Source of the DNA: Flavobacteriaceae bacterium
Lineage (GTDB): Bacteria > Bacteroidota > Bacteroidia > Flavobacteriales > Flavobacteriaceae
Direction: 5' to 3'
NCBI GenBank assembly: GCA_028279515.1
Contig: JANQNQ010000001.1
Coordinates: 310,001-374,000, forward strand
DNA length: 64,000 nucleotides
Under the pieces are notes generated by a model, which had not been told where the DNA came from, ran no database searches, and saw nothing but the letters and a program-made list of their open reading frames with translations. This document shows positions 52,749 to 61,498 of this stretch, piece after piece. Position numbers and translations under genes: made by a program. Numbering within the stretch: position 1 is the first letter of the stretch; every line of letters starts with the position of its first letter.

Positions 52749-54266
52749 TTATACGAGGGATTTTTGGGTCATCGCCTCAGGTTTGTTAATTCCCATTAAA
52801 GATAATATAGTTGGTGCAATATCTCCAAGAATTCCATCTTTGATTGATTTAATATCCTTGTCAACAAGGATGACCGGCACAGGATTCGTAGTGTGCGCCG
52901 TATTGGGACTTCCGTCTGGATTGACCATGGTGTCGCAATTGCCATGATCTGCGATAATAATGGTTGCATAGTCTTTTTCTAGAGCGGCAGTGACCACATC
53001 CTTTGTACACTCATCAACCACTTCACAGGCTTTTATTGCAGCAGCCATATCTCCTGTATGGCCTACCATATCTGGATTTGCAAAGTTGAGGCACACAAAA
53101 TCGACTTCACCTTTTATTAATTCTGGCACGATGGCGTCACGGATGTCATAGGCGCTCATTTCGGGTTTTAAATCGTACGTAGCCACTTTTGGAGATGGGC
53201 ATAAAATACGTTCCTCTCCTTCAAAAGGTTCTTCACGTCCGCCATTGAAAAAGAAGGTCACGTGAGGATATTTCTCAGTTTCGGCAATACGAATTTGTTT
53301 CTTGTTATTGGCTTCCAATACTGCACCTAGCGTGTCTTGAATGTTGTCTTTGTCATAGACCACTTGGATTCCTTCGAAAGAATCGTCGTAGTTGGTCATG
53401 GTTACATAATGCAGTTTGAGTTTGTGCATGTTAAACTCGTGAAAATCCTGTTGTGACAGTGCTTGCGTAAGCTGACGACCACGATCTGTTCTGAAATTAA
53501 AGAAGATGACAACGTCTTCGTCCGAGATGGTGGCTACAGGCTTTTCTTGGTCATCCACCATTACAATCGGCTTGATGAATTCATCGGTGACATCATTCGT
53601 GTAGCTTTTTTCAACACTTGCAACCGGATCCGTGCCTTTTTCTCCAACTCCATTAACCAATAGGTCGTATGCCAATTTTACGCGTTCCCAACGTTTATCT
53701 CTATCCATGGCATAATAGCGACCGCAAATAGAAGCTATTTGTCCGTGTGTTTTACTCATATGATTTGTGAGCTCCTTTATAAAACCAGCGCCCGACCTTG
53801 GGTCAACATCTCGGCCGTCGGTGAAAGCATGTACGTACACATTGTCAAGTCCGAAGGCGTGTGTAGCATTCAGCAACCCCTTTAGATGATCGATATGTGA
53901 ATGAACACCTCCATCACTTACCAATCCTAAGAAGTGTATTTTCTTGTTGTTCTTTTTTGCATATTCAAAAGCTTCGACAAGCGTAGGTTCACTTTTTAGC
54001 GTATCTTCTTTAACCGCCAAATTGATCTTGGCCAGATCTTGATATACAATCCTACCGGCGCCCAAATTCATATGCCCTACTTCACTATTTCCCATTTGAC
54101 CTTCCGGAAGGCCAACATTCATTCCATCGGTCAGCAAATTGGCATCTGGATATTGTTTATATAAAGAGTCGATGAATGGTGTATTGGCATTATCGATAGC
54201 AGAAACTTTTGGGTCAGGAGATTTTCCCCATCCGTCCAAAATCATTAGGATCACTTTCTTGTTCAT
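52749..54266 (-). CDS. gpmI: 2,3-bisphosphoglycerate-independent phosphoglycerate mutase
   Basis: Length 505 aa, the usual size. Alkaline-phosphatase-superfamily motifs: VILMILDGWG (metal Asp), GQMGNSEVGHMNLGAGR with the phospho-acceptor Ser61, HFLGLVSDGGVHSHIDHLKG, DGRDVDPRSG, CGRYYAMDRDKRWERV, and NFANPDMVGHTGDMAAAIKA and ADHGNCDTM with metal ligands. It interconverts 3- and 2-phosphoglycerate in the cytoplasm using Mn2+. Confidence 0.98.
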   Translation of the reverse strand: MNKKVILMILDGWGKSPDPKVSAIDNANTPFIDSLYKQYPDANLLTDGMNVGLPEGQMGNSEVGHMNLGAGRIVYQDLAKINLAVKEDTLKSEPTLVEAFEYAKKNNKKIHFLGLVSDGGVHSHIDHLKGLLNATHAFGLDNVYVHAFTDGRDVDPRSGAGFIKELTNHMSKTHGQIASICGRYYAMDRDKRWERVKLAYDLLVNGVGEKGTDPVASVEKSYTNDVTDEFIKPIVMVDDQEKPVATISDEDVVIFFNFRTDRGRQLTQALSQQDFHEFNMHKLKLHYVTMTNYDDSFEGIQVVYDKDNIQDTLGAVLEANNKKQIRIAETEKYPHVTFFFNGGREEPFEGEERILCPSPKVATYDLKPEMSAYDIRDAIVPELIKGEVDFVCLNFANPDMVGHTGDMAAAIKACEVVDECTKDVVTAALEKDYATIIIADHGNCDTMVNPDGSPNTAHTTNPVPVILVDKDIKSIKDGILGDIAPTILSLMGINKPEAMTQKSLV

Positions 54267-54298
54267 TTTCGGTCTTTTGAATAGTGCATTATAGTACT

Positions 54299-54306
54299 CA
54301 AATATA
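54299..54306 (-). promoter_or_regulatory. -7 box of the gpmI promoter
   Basis: TATATTTG on the minus strand, 32 bp upstream of the gpmI ATG. Confidence 0.55.
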
Positions 54307-54546
54307 GGAAGAACCCTAAAGATATACGGTTTTCTTTATCGCAAAAATTAGGGGCTTTAAATGATAATTATTCATTTTTAAACAGAAGATTATCCAGAGA
54401 CTTCAAAAAGGGTTTAGTTAAAGGAATTTATTAGGGAAGGGTTAACCTTAGGTTATATCGAAAAAAGCGCGATGTAGAGTCAAAAAAATGTACTGTCTTT
54501 GGGACGTAAATCATAACAAACAACAAACTCTAAATCTAAAATTATT

Positions 54547-54948
54547 ATGAAAAAAGCAATGTTAATCCTTTTCATCGTGGTTATGGCTGTTCCGAGTATA
54601 ACAGAGGGCAAAGAGAAGCCATTGGCCTTTATGGTTACCTACAAGGTGGTAAAGACCAAGACAGTAAATGTGAGTCCGCTATGTCTTGCCGTGGTACAAG
54701 GAGATTTTGGAACGGTGAAACGCTTGATTGAACTTGGAGAAGATGTGAACAAGGTTTCTAAGAATTCTATGACCCCGTTAATGTACGCGGCAAGACACAA
54801 CAGAATTGAAGTTATGAAACTCTTACTTGCCAATGGCGCAAAAGTAAGAGTAAAGTGCTCAAAAGGGTACACGGCGATGAAGTATGCCGAGCTTTCGAAC
54901 GCAGCTGATGCAAAAGAGCTTTTAAAGATGGTTAGTGCTAGGAAATAG
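54547..54948 (+). CDS. Exported ankyrin-repeat protein 1
   Basis: Length 133 aa. Signal peptide MKKAMLILFIVVMAVPSITEG. Residues 50-130 hold about two and a half ankyrin repeats: LCLAVVQGDFGTVKRLIELG, MTPLMYAARHNRIEVMKLLL and SKGYTAMKYAELSNAADAKE. It shares the order and wording of the next gene (KCSKG, MKYAELS), so the two are tandem paralogues. Such small exported ankyrin proteins occur in Flavobacteriaceae with unknown partners. Separate terminators follow each copy. Confidence 0.85.
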   Translation: MKKAMLILFIVVMAVPSITEGKEKPLAFMVTYKVVKTKTVNVSPLCLAVVQGDFGTVKRLIELGEDVNKVSKNSMTPLMYAARHNRIEVMKLLLANGAKVRVKCSKGYTAMKYAELSNAADAKELLKMVSARK

Positions 54949-54975
54949 CTTTTGGTTAGGTTAGAATTCTTAGTG

Positions 54976-55003
54976 AAGGGGCCTCACAATTGTGGGGCCT
55001 TTT
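54976..55003 (+). terminator. Terminator of ankyrin gene 1
   Basis: AAGGGGCCTCACAA pairs with TTGTGGGGCCTTTT, with several G-U pairs, leaving a T-run at the end. Confidence 0.75.
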
Positions 55004-55174
55004 AAACTGCATGTTTTTTATTGTTAAAATTTTATGGGCTTGTTAACACATTCTTAGCAGCAAACGGCTTTTAGTGTTAAACCTGCGTTAATTTATCGAA
55101 TTTGAGTAACGCGCCCATCTTTGAGGCGTCCTTATAGCATAAGGCATTCATTAATCAATAAACAAAATCTAATT

Positions 55175-55591
55175 ATGAAAAAAACAGTTTTTTTATTGTC
55201 GGCAGCATTGATGTTGCTTACAACAGTAAACGCCAACAACACCGTTAATGCTACTGAAGTAGCCAATGATGTAACATTTGTGACCCCGATGGTCAAAAAA
55301 GTAGGACCATTTTGCATGGCGATCGTGAAGAACGATCTTCCAGCCGTTAAAAGAATGATTGAGCTTGGAGCAGATATCAACAAGACGTCAAACTCCTTGA
55401 CACCTATCATGTATGCAGCCAAGTACAATCGAGTTGAAATACTAAAATTATTGATCCAGGAAGGGGCAGACCTGAAGCGCAAATGTTCTAAAGGGAACAC
55501 AGCGCTGAAGTATGCAGAACTTTCAAGTGCCGACGAGGCTGCTACGTTGATCAAAAAAGCAATGGAAAAGAAGAAGAGAAGAAAGAAGTAA
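55175..55591 (+). CDS. Exported ankyrin-repeat protein 2
   Basis: Length 138 aa from ATG at 55175 (MKKTVFLLSAALMLLTTVNA, a signal peptide); a TTG frame start at 55121 is rejected. Ankyrin repeats: FCMAIVKNDLPAVKRMIELG, LTPIMYAAKYNRVEILKLLI and SKGNTALKYAELSSADEAAT, then a basic tail (KKAMEKKKRRKK). It is the paralogue of the preceding gene. A strong terminator follows. Confidence 0.86.
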   Translation: MKKTVFLLSAALMLLTTVNANNTVNATEVANDVTFVTPMVKKVGPFCMAIVKNDLPAVKRMIELGADINKTSNSLTPIMYAAKYNRVEILKLLIQEGADLKRKCSKGNTALKYAELSSADEAATLIKKAMEKKKRRKK

Positions 55592-55614
55592 TTTTTGAGA
55601 CGTACAGCACATAT

Positions 55615-55641
55615 AAAAAACCCCGCATTCGCGGGGTTTTT
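55615..55641. terminator. Bidirectional terminator
   Basis: AAAAAACCCCGC and GCGGGGTTTTT form an 11-bp stem with a short loop, between ankyrin gene 2 and the convergent small DUF6747 gene. Confidence 0.93.
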
Positions 55642-55723
55642 AAGTTTTAAGTAAATTGATTAAAGGGGAAATAATCCTCAATTTCTTTTGTTGTCGTTGT
55701 GTATGATAAGGAAATATATGTTT

Positions 55724-55891
55724 TTAGAATGCAAATCCTGTAGCCAATCTGTATACGAAAGCGTAAAGGATGATTCCGATACAAGCGAAACAAAACCAAG
55801 ACATGATCTTGAAAATGTTAACTGATACTTTATTTCCTAAGTTGCTAAATGCGCTTGTGTAAATGTCTTTAAAGAGTAAAAGTGTTGTCAT
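55724..55891 (-). CDS. DUF6747-like small membrane protein, copy 1
   Basis: A 55-aa frame from ATG (55891-55889) to TAA (55726-55724). It starts MTTLLLFKDIYTSAFSNLGN and ends LYAFVYRLATGFAF. It is strongly similar to the neighbour at 56169-56336 (both contain NIFKIMSWFCF and Y-R-L-A-T-G-F-A-F), which supports that both are real. It has one membrane helix (WFCFACIGIILYAFVY). I recall this as the flavobacterial DUF6747 family, of unknown function. Confidence 0.82.
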   Translation of the reverse strand: MTTLLLFKDIYTSAFSNLGNKVSVNIFKIMSWFCFACIGIILYAFVYRLATGFAF

Positions 55892-56060
55892 ATATAAGAG
55901 TGTTAATGGAGTTTATTATTTGTTTACATGGCAAATAAACGGCAGATTTTACGGGTCTTAAATTAAATTGGATGAGCGTTTCAAAAAAATGGATAAAAAG
56001 ACCAACGGGTCATTTTTTTCGGTGAATGCACTAAAATAAGTGAATTACCCCCTGACCAAA

Positions 56061-56098
56061 AATAACAGCGGCTTCGAGAAATCGAAGCCGCTGTTATT
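56061..56098. terminator. Long perfect hairpin
   Basis: AATAACAGCGGCTTCGA and its exact complement form a 17-bp stem with a GAAA loop, between the two DUF6747 genes. Read on the minus strand the hairpin follows copy 2 by about 70 bp and is the likely terminator for it. Confidence 0.88.
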
Positions 56099-56168
56099 TT
56101 TTATGTAAAATGACCTAGTCATTTTAAATGCTCTTTCTCGCTGAAAGAGCGGTCAGGTGTTAAACACA

Positions 56169-56336
56169 TTAAAATGCGAAACCTGTGGCTAATCTGTAGA
56201 TAAAAGCATAGATGATGATTCCTATACACAGGAAGCAAAACCAGCTCATGATCTTAAAGATATTCGCAGTAATGGTGTTACCCAATCCTTTGAATGCGTT
56301 TAAATAAAGTTCTTTAAAAAGTAAAAGTGTCCCCAT
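56169..56336 (-). CDS. DUF6747-like small membrane protein, copy 2
   Basis: 55 aa from ATG at 56336 (MGTLLLFKELYLNAFKGLGN, ending IYAFIYRLATGFAF); a longer frame upstream is not supported. One membrane helix (FCFLCIGIIIYAFIYRL). It is the paralogue of the gene at 55724-55891. Function unknown. Confidence 0.84.
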   Translation of the reverse strand: MGTLLLFKELYLNAFKGLGNTITANIFKIMSWFCFLCIGIIIYAFIYRLATGFAF

Positions 56337-56539
56337 ACACGATAATTTAAATGTTAACTGACTATACCGTATTTCAAAATGCCCTAATGAAATACTATTA
56401 CAAAAGTACAAAATGGGGAATCCCTCGATAAGTAATTTAGATTAACGGTAAGAATTATAGATAAACGACGAGCCCGTCATTGTTTGGGTGAGTCAAAACA
56501 ATAGCAATGGCGCTATTTTAAAGTGTAACTTATTGATTT

Positions 56540-57316
56540 TTAGTTGTTACGATACTTTCTAATTGCTTCTCTGATTTTTTCAATTCTGTTCTCTGGATCG
56601 GGATGTGTACTCTGAAATTCAGGAGTTCTATTGGGGCCGCCAGCAGCTTTGAGAATCTTCATGACACCCACCATTTCTTCTGGGTCGTATCCGGCTCTAA
56701 GCATAAACAATACGCCTAGGTCATCGCTTTCCAATTCGTCTTCTCGTCCGTACTTCATATTGATCACGTTAGCGATCATAGCCGCCATCTGAGTTGTAGC
56801 CTGACTCTCACTACCTACAGCCACACCACTTAAAATGCCTTGTGTTAACCCCTGCTTAGAGATTCTGTCGGCCGAATGGCGCCCAACGACATGACCGATC
56901 TCATGGCCTAATACACCGGCCAATTGGTCTTCGGTCTCTAGTTTTGCAAATAGGGCATAGGTGATAAATATTTGTCCGCCGGGAAGTGCAAATGCGTTGA
57001 TAGTGCGGTCATCGGCAAGCAAGTGAAAGTCGTACTTATAGGGTGTTTCTCGGGCAATGCTATTGTCAACTAATTTCTTTCCTACGGCATCTACCAAAGC
57101 CTGATATCTTGAGTCAGGATGAAGTCCGCCGTGTTGTTGTGCCATTTGTGGTGCACTTTGTAGACCGATAGCAATTTCTTCTTCAGCTGAAAGTGTAATG
57201 TGTTGCTCTTTACCAGTATAAGGATTGGTCTCTGCCGAAGAACAATATTTGAACACTGCAAACAGGATGATTCCGCCTGCGATCAATAGCCGTATTTTGC
57301 CACCACCTCTTCTCAT
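56540..57316 (-). CDS. M48-family zinc metallopeptidase
   Basis: Length 258 aa. An N-terminal hydrophobic segment (IRLLIAGGIILFAVFKYCSS) directs it to the envelope, possibly with lipidation at Cys25 though the lipobox is weak. The zinc motif is LAGVLGHEIGHVVGRHSADR (HEIGH at residues 138-142), with the third ligand Glu in GREDELESDDLGVLFM. It resembles the LoiP/BepA-type periplasmic proteases used in outer-membrane quality control. It ends THPDPENRIEKIREAI. The gene at 57357 lies 40 bp upstream on the same strand. Confidence 0.93.
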   Translation of the reverse strand: MRRGGGKIRLLIAGGIILFAVFKYCSSAETNPYTGKEQHITLSAEEEIAIGLQSAPQMAQQHGGLHPDSRYQALVDAVGKKLVDNSIARETPYKYDFHLLADDRTINAFALPGGQIFITYALFAKLETEDQLAGVLGHEIGHVVGRHSADRISKQGLTQGILSGVAVGSESQATTQMAAMIANVINMKYGREDELESDDLGVLFMLRAGYDPEEMVGVMKILKAAGGPNRTPEFQSTHPDPENRIEKIREAIRKYRNN

Positions 57317-57356
57317 GATAATCTAAATTTGTTTCTGTATAAAATTACAAAAACTT

Positions 57357-58088
57357 TCAGGAAAGTAGTGTCGGATTGATATCCAGAATGTTGTCTTTTA
57401 TGTACGAATGGATGAATTTTTCGGTGAAGTGCTCACTTCCCATCAATTTTTCAGTCTGAAGCATTTTTTTGACGTCCAACTTTCGATATTCCTTCAGCAT
57501 AGGTATCGATAACGGTGCATAACTGTAGTGCCAAGGCTCGTATTTGAATCCCATTCGATTCGGAAGGTCTGTATACACCAAATAGAAACCAAATCCATTG
57601 GCATGTTCATCCATCCAATCTTTGAGTTTGCAAAAGGGGCCATTACCATGAAACTTCTCAGGAACCAATACGTCTCCAGATTGGTCTCCGTTGGCATCGA
57701 TAATATCTAAGTCGGTTCCCCAATGGTGACGGGATGTTCCTGGAATGGTAGAGTATTCGACAATTTTTTTAATGGCGGCAGTTGGTGAGAGTCCTTGCTC
57801 GGTAAATCGCTTGTACTTGCGTTCCCAAATACGATTTTGGTGCGCATAGTTTCGATAGCTAGAAACCACCTTTATCTCAATGTTATCTTGTAATGCAGCA
57901 GCCTTCAGCTTTAAAAAGGCGGCATGAGCTTCCTTTCTTAGTTTGTACGAATCTCCCAATAGGTTAGGGGTTCCTTTTCCGATGAGGTCTTCATACGAAA
58001 ATGGTTGCGCTGAAAAAGACCATAATGAAGGAGTGGTAGCCAATATAGTGGCTCCTGCAGTATTTTTTATAAAGGATCGTCTATTCAC
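57357..58088 (-). CDS. Tat-exported M15 D-alanyl-D-alanine carboxypeptidase (VanY-like)
   Basis: Length 243 aa. The N-terminus MNRRSFIKNTAGATILATTP carries a twin-arginine signal (RRSFIK). Zinc and catalytic motifs of M15B peptidases: STIPGTSRHHWGTDLDIIDA (S-x-H-x-x-G-x-x-x-D) and FKYEPWHYSYAP (E-P-W-H). It trims D-Ala from muropeptides in the periplasm. It overlaps the upstream propeller gene by 8 bp, so they are co-transcribed. Confidence 0.92.
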   Translation of the reverse strand: MNRRSFIKNTAGATILATTPSLWSFSAQPFSYEDLIGKGTPNLLGDSYKLRKEAHAAFLKLKAAALQDNIEIKVVSSYRNYAHQNRIWERKYKRFTEQGLSPTAAIKKIVEYSTIPGTSRHHWGTDLDIIDANGDQSGDVLVPEKFHGNGPFCKLKDWMDEHANGFGFYLVYTDLPNRMGFKYEPWHYSYAPLSIPMLKEYRKLDVKKMLQTEKLMGSEHFTEKFIHSYIKDNILDINPTLLS

Positions 58089-59043
58089 TTTGAAGTTGTT
58101 TTAACAACACTTGAAACGGAAGATAATACACTCTGGAAACTCCGTTTTCAGCTTTGTTCAGTTCTTCTTTTAACGTTTTTATGGTCAGTGCATTGTACGA
58201 AGGTTGCACATTGGTCTTTTCGCTGGTAAAGAAGAAAAACTTCTTATCAAACGTGACAAAGGGACAATAATCAATTTGGTTGCTGTTGATCATGTCGCCT
58301 AGATTGATACCTTCCTGCCATTTTCCGTCTTTATTAAAACTAATAAAAAGATCTCCCTTTCCAAAACTACCGCGACGTCCGTAACTTCCGTATAATATAA
58401 AAGATTCGTCTGGACTCACATAAGCATTGTATTCGTAGCTTTTTGTATTGGCTCCCTCAATGCTTTTAGCAGGTTGAAAATCTCCGTTGACAAAGGAACT
58501 TTTGTAAATGTCTTCTTTTCCTTTGGTATCCATTCTAGTAGCAGTAAAATACAGAGAGCCATCGTTGGTCACAGATGGATAATACTCGTTGTCTTTGGTG
58601 TTGATGTGCTCATTAAGTCGGGCAGGAGTTTGCCAACTTCCATTTTGCTTCTTCGTCACCCAAAGGTCATAGTCTGGTTTTGGTTCATCTCCTTCCAAAG
58701 GACGCTTTGAAGCAAAGAAAAGTGATTTTCCGTCAGGGGAAAAGGCCGGTTCGATATCGTGATATTTTCCTGAGAAAGAAGCGATCTTAAAGGGAATCCA
58801 TTCTCCGTTTACTTTTTTGGTGGTCATGATAGTCCTAAACGCATTCTTCGGTCCATCTAAAGTGAAAAACAATTCGTCGTAATTAGGTGAAATTGCCATA
58901 TCTCTGATGTTGATGTTCTTGAAGTCAGGCAACTCCAAAAACATCTTTGGACTGGTAAGTCCTTCGTCGAAAGTAATAGAAGGAGATTGCGCGTTTCCTA
59001 AAGAGAAAAACAGCAAGGTAAACAGGAGTAAAAATGGTTTCAT
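58081..59043 (-). CDS. TolB-like PD40 beta-propeller protein
   Basis: Length 320 aa. Signal peptide MKPFLLLFTLLFFSLGNAQ. Repeated PD40 blades: RDMAISPNYDELFFTLDGPK, IEPAFSPDGKSLFFASKRPL, YYPSVTNDGSLYFTATRMDT, YNAYVSPDESFILYGSYGRR and CPFVTFDKKFFFFTSEK. This WD40-like propeller, exported to the periplasm or surface, probably binds a partner or ligand; no catalytic site is seen. 3 bp separate it from the GNAT gene upstream, and it overlaps the M15 gene downstream. Confidence 0.88.
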   Translation of the reverse strand: MKPFLLLFTLLFFSLGNAQSPSITFDEGLTSPKMFLELPDFKNINIRDMAISPNYDELFFTLDGPKNAFRTIMTTKKVNGEWIPFKIASFSGKYHDIEPAFSPDGKSLFFASKRPLEGDEPKPDYDLWVTKKQNGSWQTPARLNEHINTKDNEYYPSVTNDGSLYFTATRMDTKGKEDIYKSSFVNGDFQPAKSIEGANTKSYEYNAYVSPDESFILYGSYGRRGSFGKGDLFISFNKDGKWQEGINLGDMINSNQIDYCPFVTFDKKFFFFTSEKTNVQPSYNALTIKTLKEELNKAENGVSRVYYLPFQVLLKQLQSE

Positions 59044-59046
59044 ATG

Positions 59047-59568
59047 TTATTTTGTATTATAAAAATGTTCTTTTTCGATACAGTACAATTTGGCAGGGAT
59101 ACCATCGTATTGAAATTCTTTTACAAAGTTGAGTCCAGACTTTTCGGCTACCTTGTGGGAAGATGCATTATCTATATGAACATGGGCGTAGATCCGTTCA
59201 AGTTTTAGGCTTTCAAATCCATAAGCAATTGAGGCCTTGGCGGCTTCAGTGGCATATCCGCGTCCCCAGAACTGCTGGTACAGTCGATAGCCCACTTCGA
59301 CCAGGTCATCTTCAGGATGATATTTGAGTCCGCACCATCCTAAAAAAGTCCCATCACTTTTTCGAATGACTGCCCATCGTCCCATGCCATATTTTTCGTA
59401 CTGTGCATAGTTTTTTACAAAGTCAAAAGCCTGTTCAGTACGAGCAAAGGGACCATCACCTGTGTATTTTACAACTTCGGGGTCGCTGTTCATTTCATAG
59501 AAGTGTTTTCCATCTTCAGGAACGAACTCACGCAAATAGAGCCGACCGGTTTGCGTAATGATCTTCAT
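59047..59568 (-). CDS. GNAT-family N-acetyltransferase (RimJ/RimL-like)
   Basis: Length 173 aa. TGRLYLREFVPEDGKHFYEM opens the fold, AVIRKSDGTFLGWCGLKYHP is the beta2-beta3 part, and GYRLYQQFWGRGYATEAAKA then SIAYGFESLKL contain the acetyl-CoA motif A (Q/R-x-x-G-x-G/A). It acetylates an amine, probably of a protein or small molecule. First gene of a GNAT-propeller-M15 operon. Confidence 0.9.
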   Translation of the reverse strand: MKIITQTGRLYLREFVPEDGKHFYEMNSDPEVVKYTGDGPFARTEQAFDFVKNYAQYEKYGMGRWAVIRKSDGTFLGWCGLKYHPEDDLVEVGYRLYQQFWGRGYATEAAKASIAYGFESLKLERIYAHVHIDNASSHKVAEKSGLNFVKEFQYDGIPAKLYCIEKEHFYNTK

Positions 59569-59688
59569 GAGGTATTTGTTTGCTGTCCACGTATTTAAAA
59601 GTAAGGCTAATTTGGCGGAAGCTGTTCAAGTTTAACCAAATTTTAAAAAAGTTGTAAATTTGATTTGGAAATACAATATAGGTTGTCT

Positions 59689-59696
59689 TATATTTG
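59689..59696 (+). promoter_or_regulatory. -7 box of the tRNA-Gly promoter
   Basis: TATATTTG with a -33 TTTG at 59664-59667 and a 21-bp spacer. The tRNA begins 12 bp after the box. Confidence 0.7.
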
Positions 59697-59707
59697 CCGT
59701 CCGAAAC

Positions 59708-59783
59708 GCGGGAGTAGCTCAGTTGGTAGAGCGTCAGCCTTCCAAGCTGAATGTCGCCGGTTCGAACCCGGTCTCCCGCTCCA
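59708..59783 (+). tRNA. tRNA-Gly (anticodon TCC), CCA encoded
   Basis: The acceptor stem GCGGGAG pairs with CTCCCGC. The D-arm is AGCTCAGTTGGTAGAGC, the anticodon stem TCAGC/GCTGA encloses the loop CTTCCAA (anticodon TCC), and the T-arm GCCGGTTCGAACCCGGT contains TTCGAA. Bases 59708-59783 total 76 nt including the encoded CCA. Confidence 0.98.
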
Positions 59784-59785
59784 AG

Positions 59786-59814
59786 AAGCTTCATCGAAAG
59801 GTGAGGCTTTTTTT
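59786..59814 (+). terminator. Terminator of tRNA-Gly
   Basis: AAGCTTCATC and GGTGAGGCTT (with G-U pairs) form a stem closed by a GAAA loop and followed by a run of Ts. It starts 3 bp after the CCA. Confidence 0.82.
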
Positions 59815-59845
59815 GTGTCTGAAATTTTTAGGTTGATGATTAGGT

Positions 59846-60547
59846 TTATTCTAAGCGAAATTCACCAGGCTGCATTTCTCTTGGTTCTTTATCCGACTCG
59901 AACACCCGGGCTGTATGTTCTCCGCACAACGAAATGCGGTCACCTTCAACTTGTAGCCAGCTTCCTTCTCTTAAACCAACAACTGGAACGTTATTGAATT
60001 GATGAAATTCATTGATTCTGGTTTCACGAGTTTCACCCATATGCTTACTGGATGGGTCTGGGTCTAGATAATGCGGATTTATATTGAATGGAATCATTCC
60101 AAGAGTTTTGAAGCTTGGAGGGTATATGATAGGCATGTCGTTGGTTGTCTGCATCGTGAGTCCGCAGATATTGCTTCCCGCACTGGTGCCGAGATAAGGT
60201 GTTCCGTCAAACAAAACCTCTCGTAGTGTCGGCATCAGATTGTTCTTATACAATTGAGAAACCAAAAGAAAGGTGTTTCCTCCACCCGTAAAGATGCCTC
60301 TTGCGTCTCTGATAGCCTTAATGGGGTCTTCAAATTCGTGGATGCCCTTTAGCTGCTTTCCAATTTTTTGAAAGGCCTTTTGAGCAGCCTCAGTATAGCC
60401 GTCATGAGATACGCCGCCTGGCCTCGCATACGGAATAAAGACAATGGTATCTGTTTTCTCGTACAGTTTGGACAATGTTGGTAGTAAATAATCTAAATAG
60501 GTGCCACCATGTACGGTCGACGTGCTCGCGATGATCAGGTTTTTCAT
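59846..60547 (-). CDS. pepE: Dipeptidase E (alpha-aspartyl dipeptidase)
   Basis: Length 233 aa, the usual size. S51-family motifs: ARGIFTGGGNTFLLVSQLYK, the nucleophile Ser122 in TPYLGTSAGSNICGLTMQTT, and FNINPHYLDPDPSSKHMGET containing the catalytic His. It cleaves Asp-X dipeptides in the cytoplasm. The plus-strand tRNA is convergent to it. Confidence 0.95.
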   Translation of the reverse strand: MKNLIIASTSTVHGGTYLDYLLPTLSKLYEKTDTIVFIPYARPGGVSHDGYTEAAQKAFQKIGKQLKGIHEFEDPIKAIRDARGIFTGGGNTFLLVSQLYKNNLMPTLREVLFDGTPYLGTSAGSNICGLTMQTTNDMPIIYPPSFKTLGMIPFNINPHYLDPDPSSKHMGETRETRINEFHQFNNVPVVGLREGSWLQVEGDRISLCGEHTARVFESDKEPREMQPGEFRLE

Positions 60548-60701
60548 CCAATGAATTTTTCGTAAATTTAAGTAATGGACATATTTAACAAAAGTTTATA
60601 CGGCTTTGTTTTGTTTGCCCTTGATACTTTAGCGATCTTTAACTGTCATTTTTAACAGGCATTACGACTGATAACTTATGTGACTGACCTAAAAAACATC
60701 T

Positions 60702-61430
60702 ATGAAAACAATTACTGCCATCACCCTCCTCTTACTTGTCTCTTTTAGCGCAATGTCGCAAATTGACCAACGAACCATATTGCACGGTACTGTTTTGTAC
60801 CGCGATAACAACGTTATTGGTGCCAATGTGGTCAACAATACTTCGCAGCAAGCTACGATTACCGATTTCAATGGGCGATTTTCGATTCGTGTCAAGGAAG
60901 GGGATGAGCTTATCTTTTCTTCCTTGCAATACAAGATCAAAAGCGTGACCATCACTAAAGACATTCTTCGGATCAATCGACTGGTAGTTGAGGTGAAAGA
61001 AAAAGTGACACAACTTACTGAAGTGGTCGTAGGTCCTGAGAATCAGGAGAAATTCTTAGACCTCAAAGAAGAAGAGTTTGAGCGCTATGACTATACACAG
61101 GATAAACAAACTCGTATTCGAAATACGATCATGGACAAAGACCGTTTTTACAACGGTGTAAATTTTGTGAATATATACAAGGCAATCTTCAAGAGGAAAA
61201 GCAAGGAGAAGAAGACCTCCGAGAATCCTATTTTGGTCAGCGGACTTCTACGCGAAATGTACGAGGATGAATTTTTTGTAGCGGATTTGGGAATTCCGCA
61301 AGATCGTATTGCTGACTTCCTGTATTTCTGTGATGAACAGCTTCCGTCTGAAACATTGTTGCTAAAGGATAATGAATTTCAACTGATCGACTTCCTCGTA
61401 AATCAAAGCAAAGAGTTTTTAAAAGGCTGA
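60702..61430 (+). CDS. Carboxypeptidase-D-like regulatory domain protein 1
   Basis: Length 242 aa. Signal peptide MKTITAITLLLLVSFSAMSQ. Residues 27-105 are a CarboxypepD_reg-like (transthyretin-fold) domain: HGTVLYRDNNVIGANVVNNT, ITDFNGRFSIRVKEGDELIF and LTEVVVG. The C-terminal half (DRFYNGVNFVNIYKAIFKRK; RIADFLYFCDEQLPSETLLL; FQLIDFLVN) is shared with the following paralogue. Such domains usually begin TonB-dependent transporters, but here they stand alone without plug or barrel. First of three tandem paralogues. Confidence 0.85.
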   Translation: MKTITAITLLLLVSFSAMSQIDQRTILHGTVLYRDNNVIGANVVNNTSQQATITDFNGRFSIRVKEGDELIFSSLQYKIKSVTITKDILRINRLVVEVKEKVTQLTEVVVGPENQEKFLDLKEEEFERYDYTQDKQTRIRNTIMDKDRFYNGVNFVNIYKAIFKRKSKEKKTSENPILVSGLLREMYEDEFFVADLGIPQDRIADFLYFCDEQLPSETLLLKDNEFQLIDFLVNQSKEFLKG

Positions 61431-61498
61431 ATCTATTTAACAGAAGTTTATAGGGCATTTAAGTTTTTTGTAAGAAAAGAGGGCGTTTCTTTACGTCA

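Noticed and set aside
59708..59783. tRNA-Gly as an attachment site of the repeat-flanked cassette or another island
   Set aside because: No repeated tRNA 3' end, integrase or foreign block is found beside it; the cassette is 12 kb away and has different boundaries.
59528..59794. An 88-codon minus-strand frame over the tRNA
   Set aside because: It covers the tRNA-Gly gene and its promoter and has no protein-like features.
59665..59997. A 110-codon plus-strand frame over the tRNA and pepE
   Set aside because: It is antisense to tRNA-derived sequence and the pepE coding region; typical tRNA shadow.
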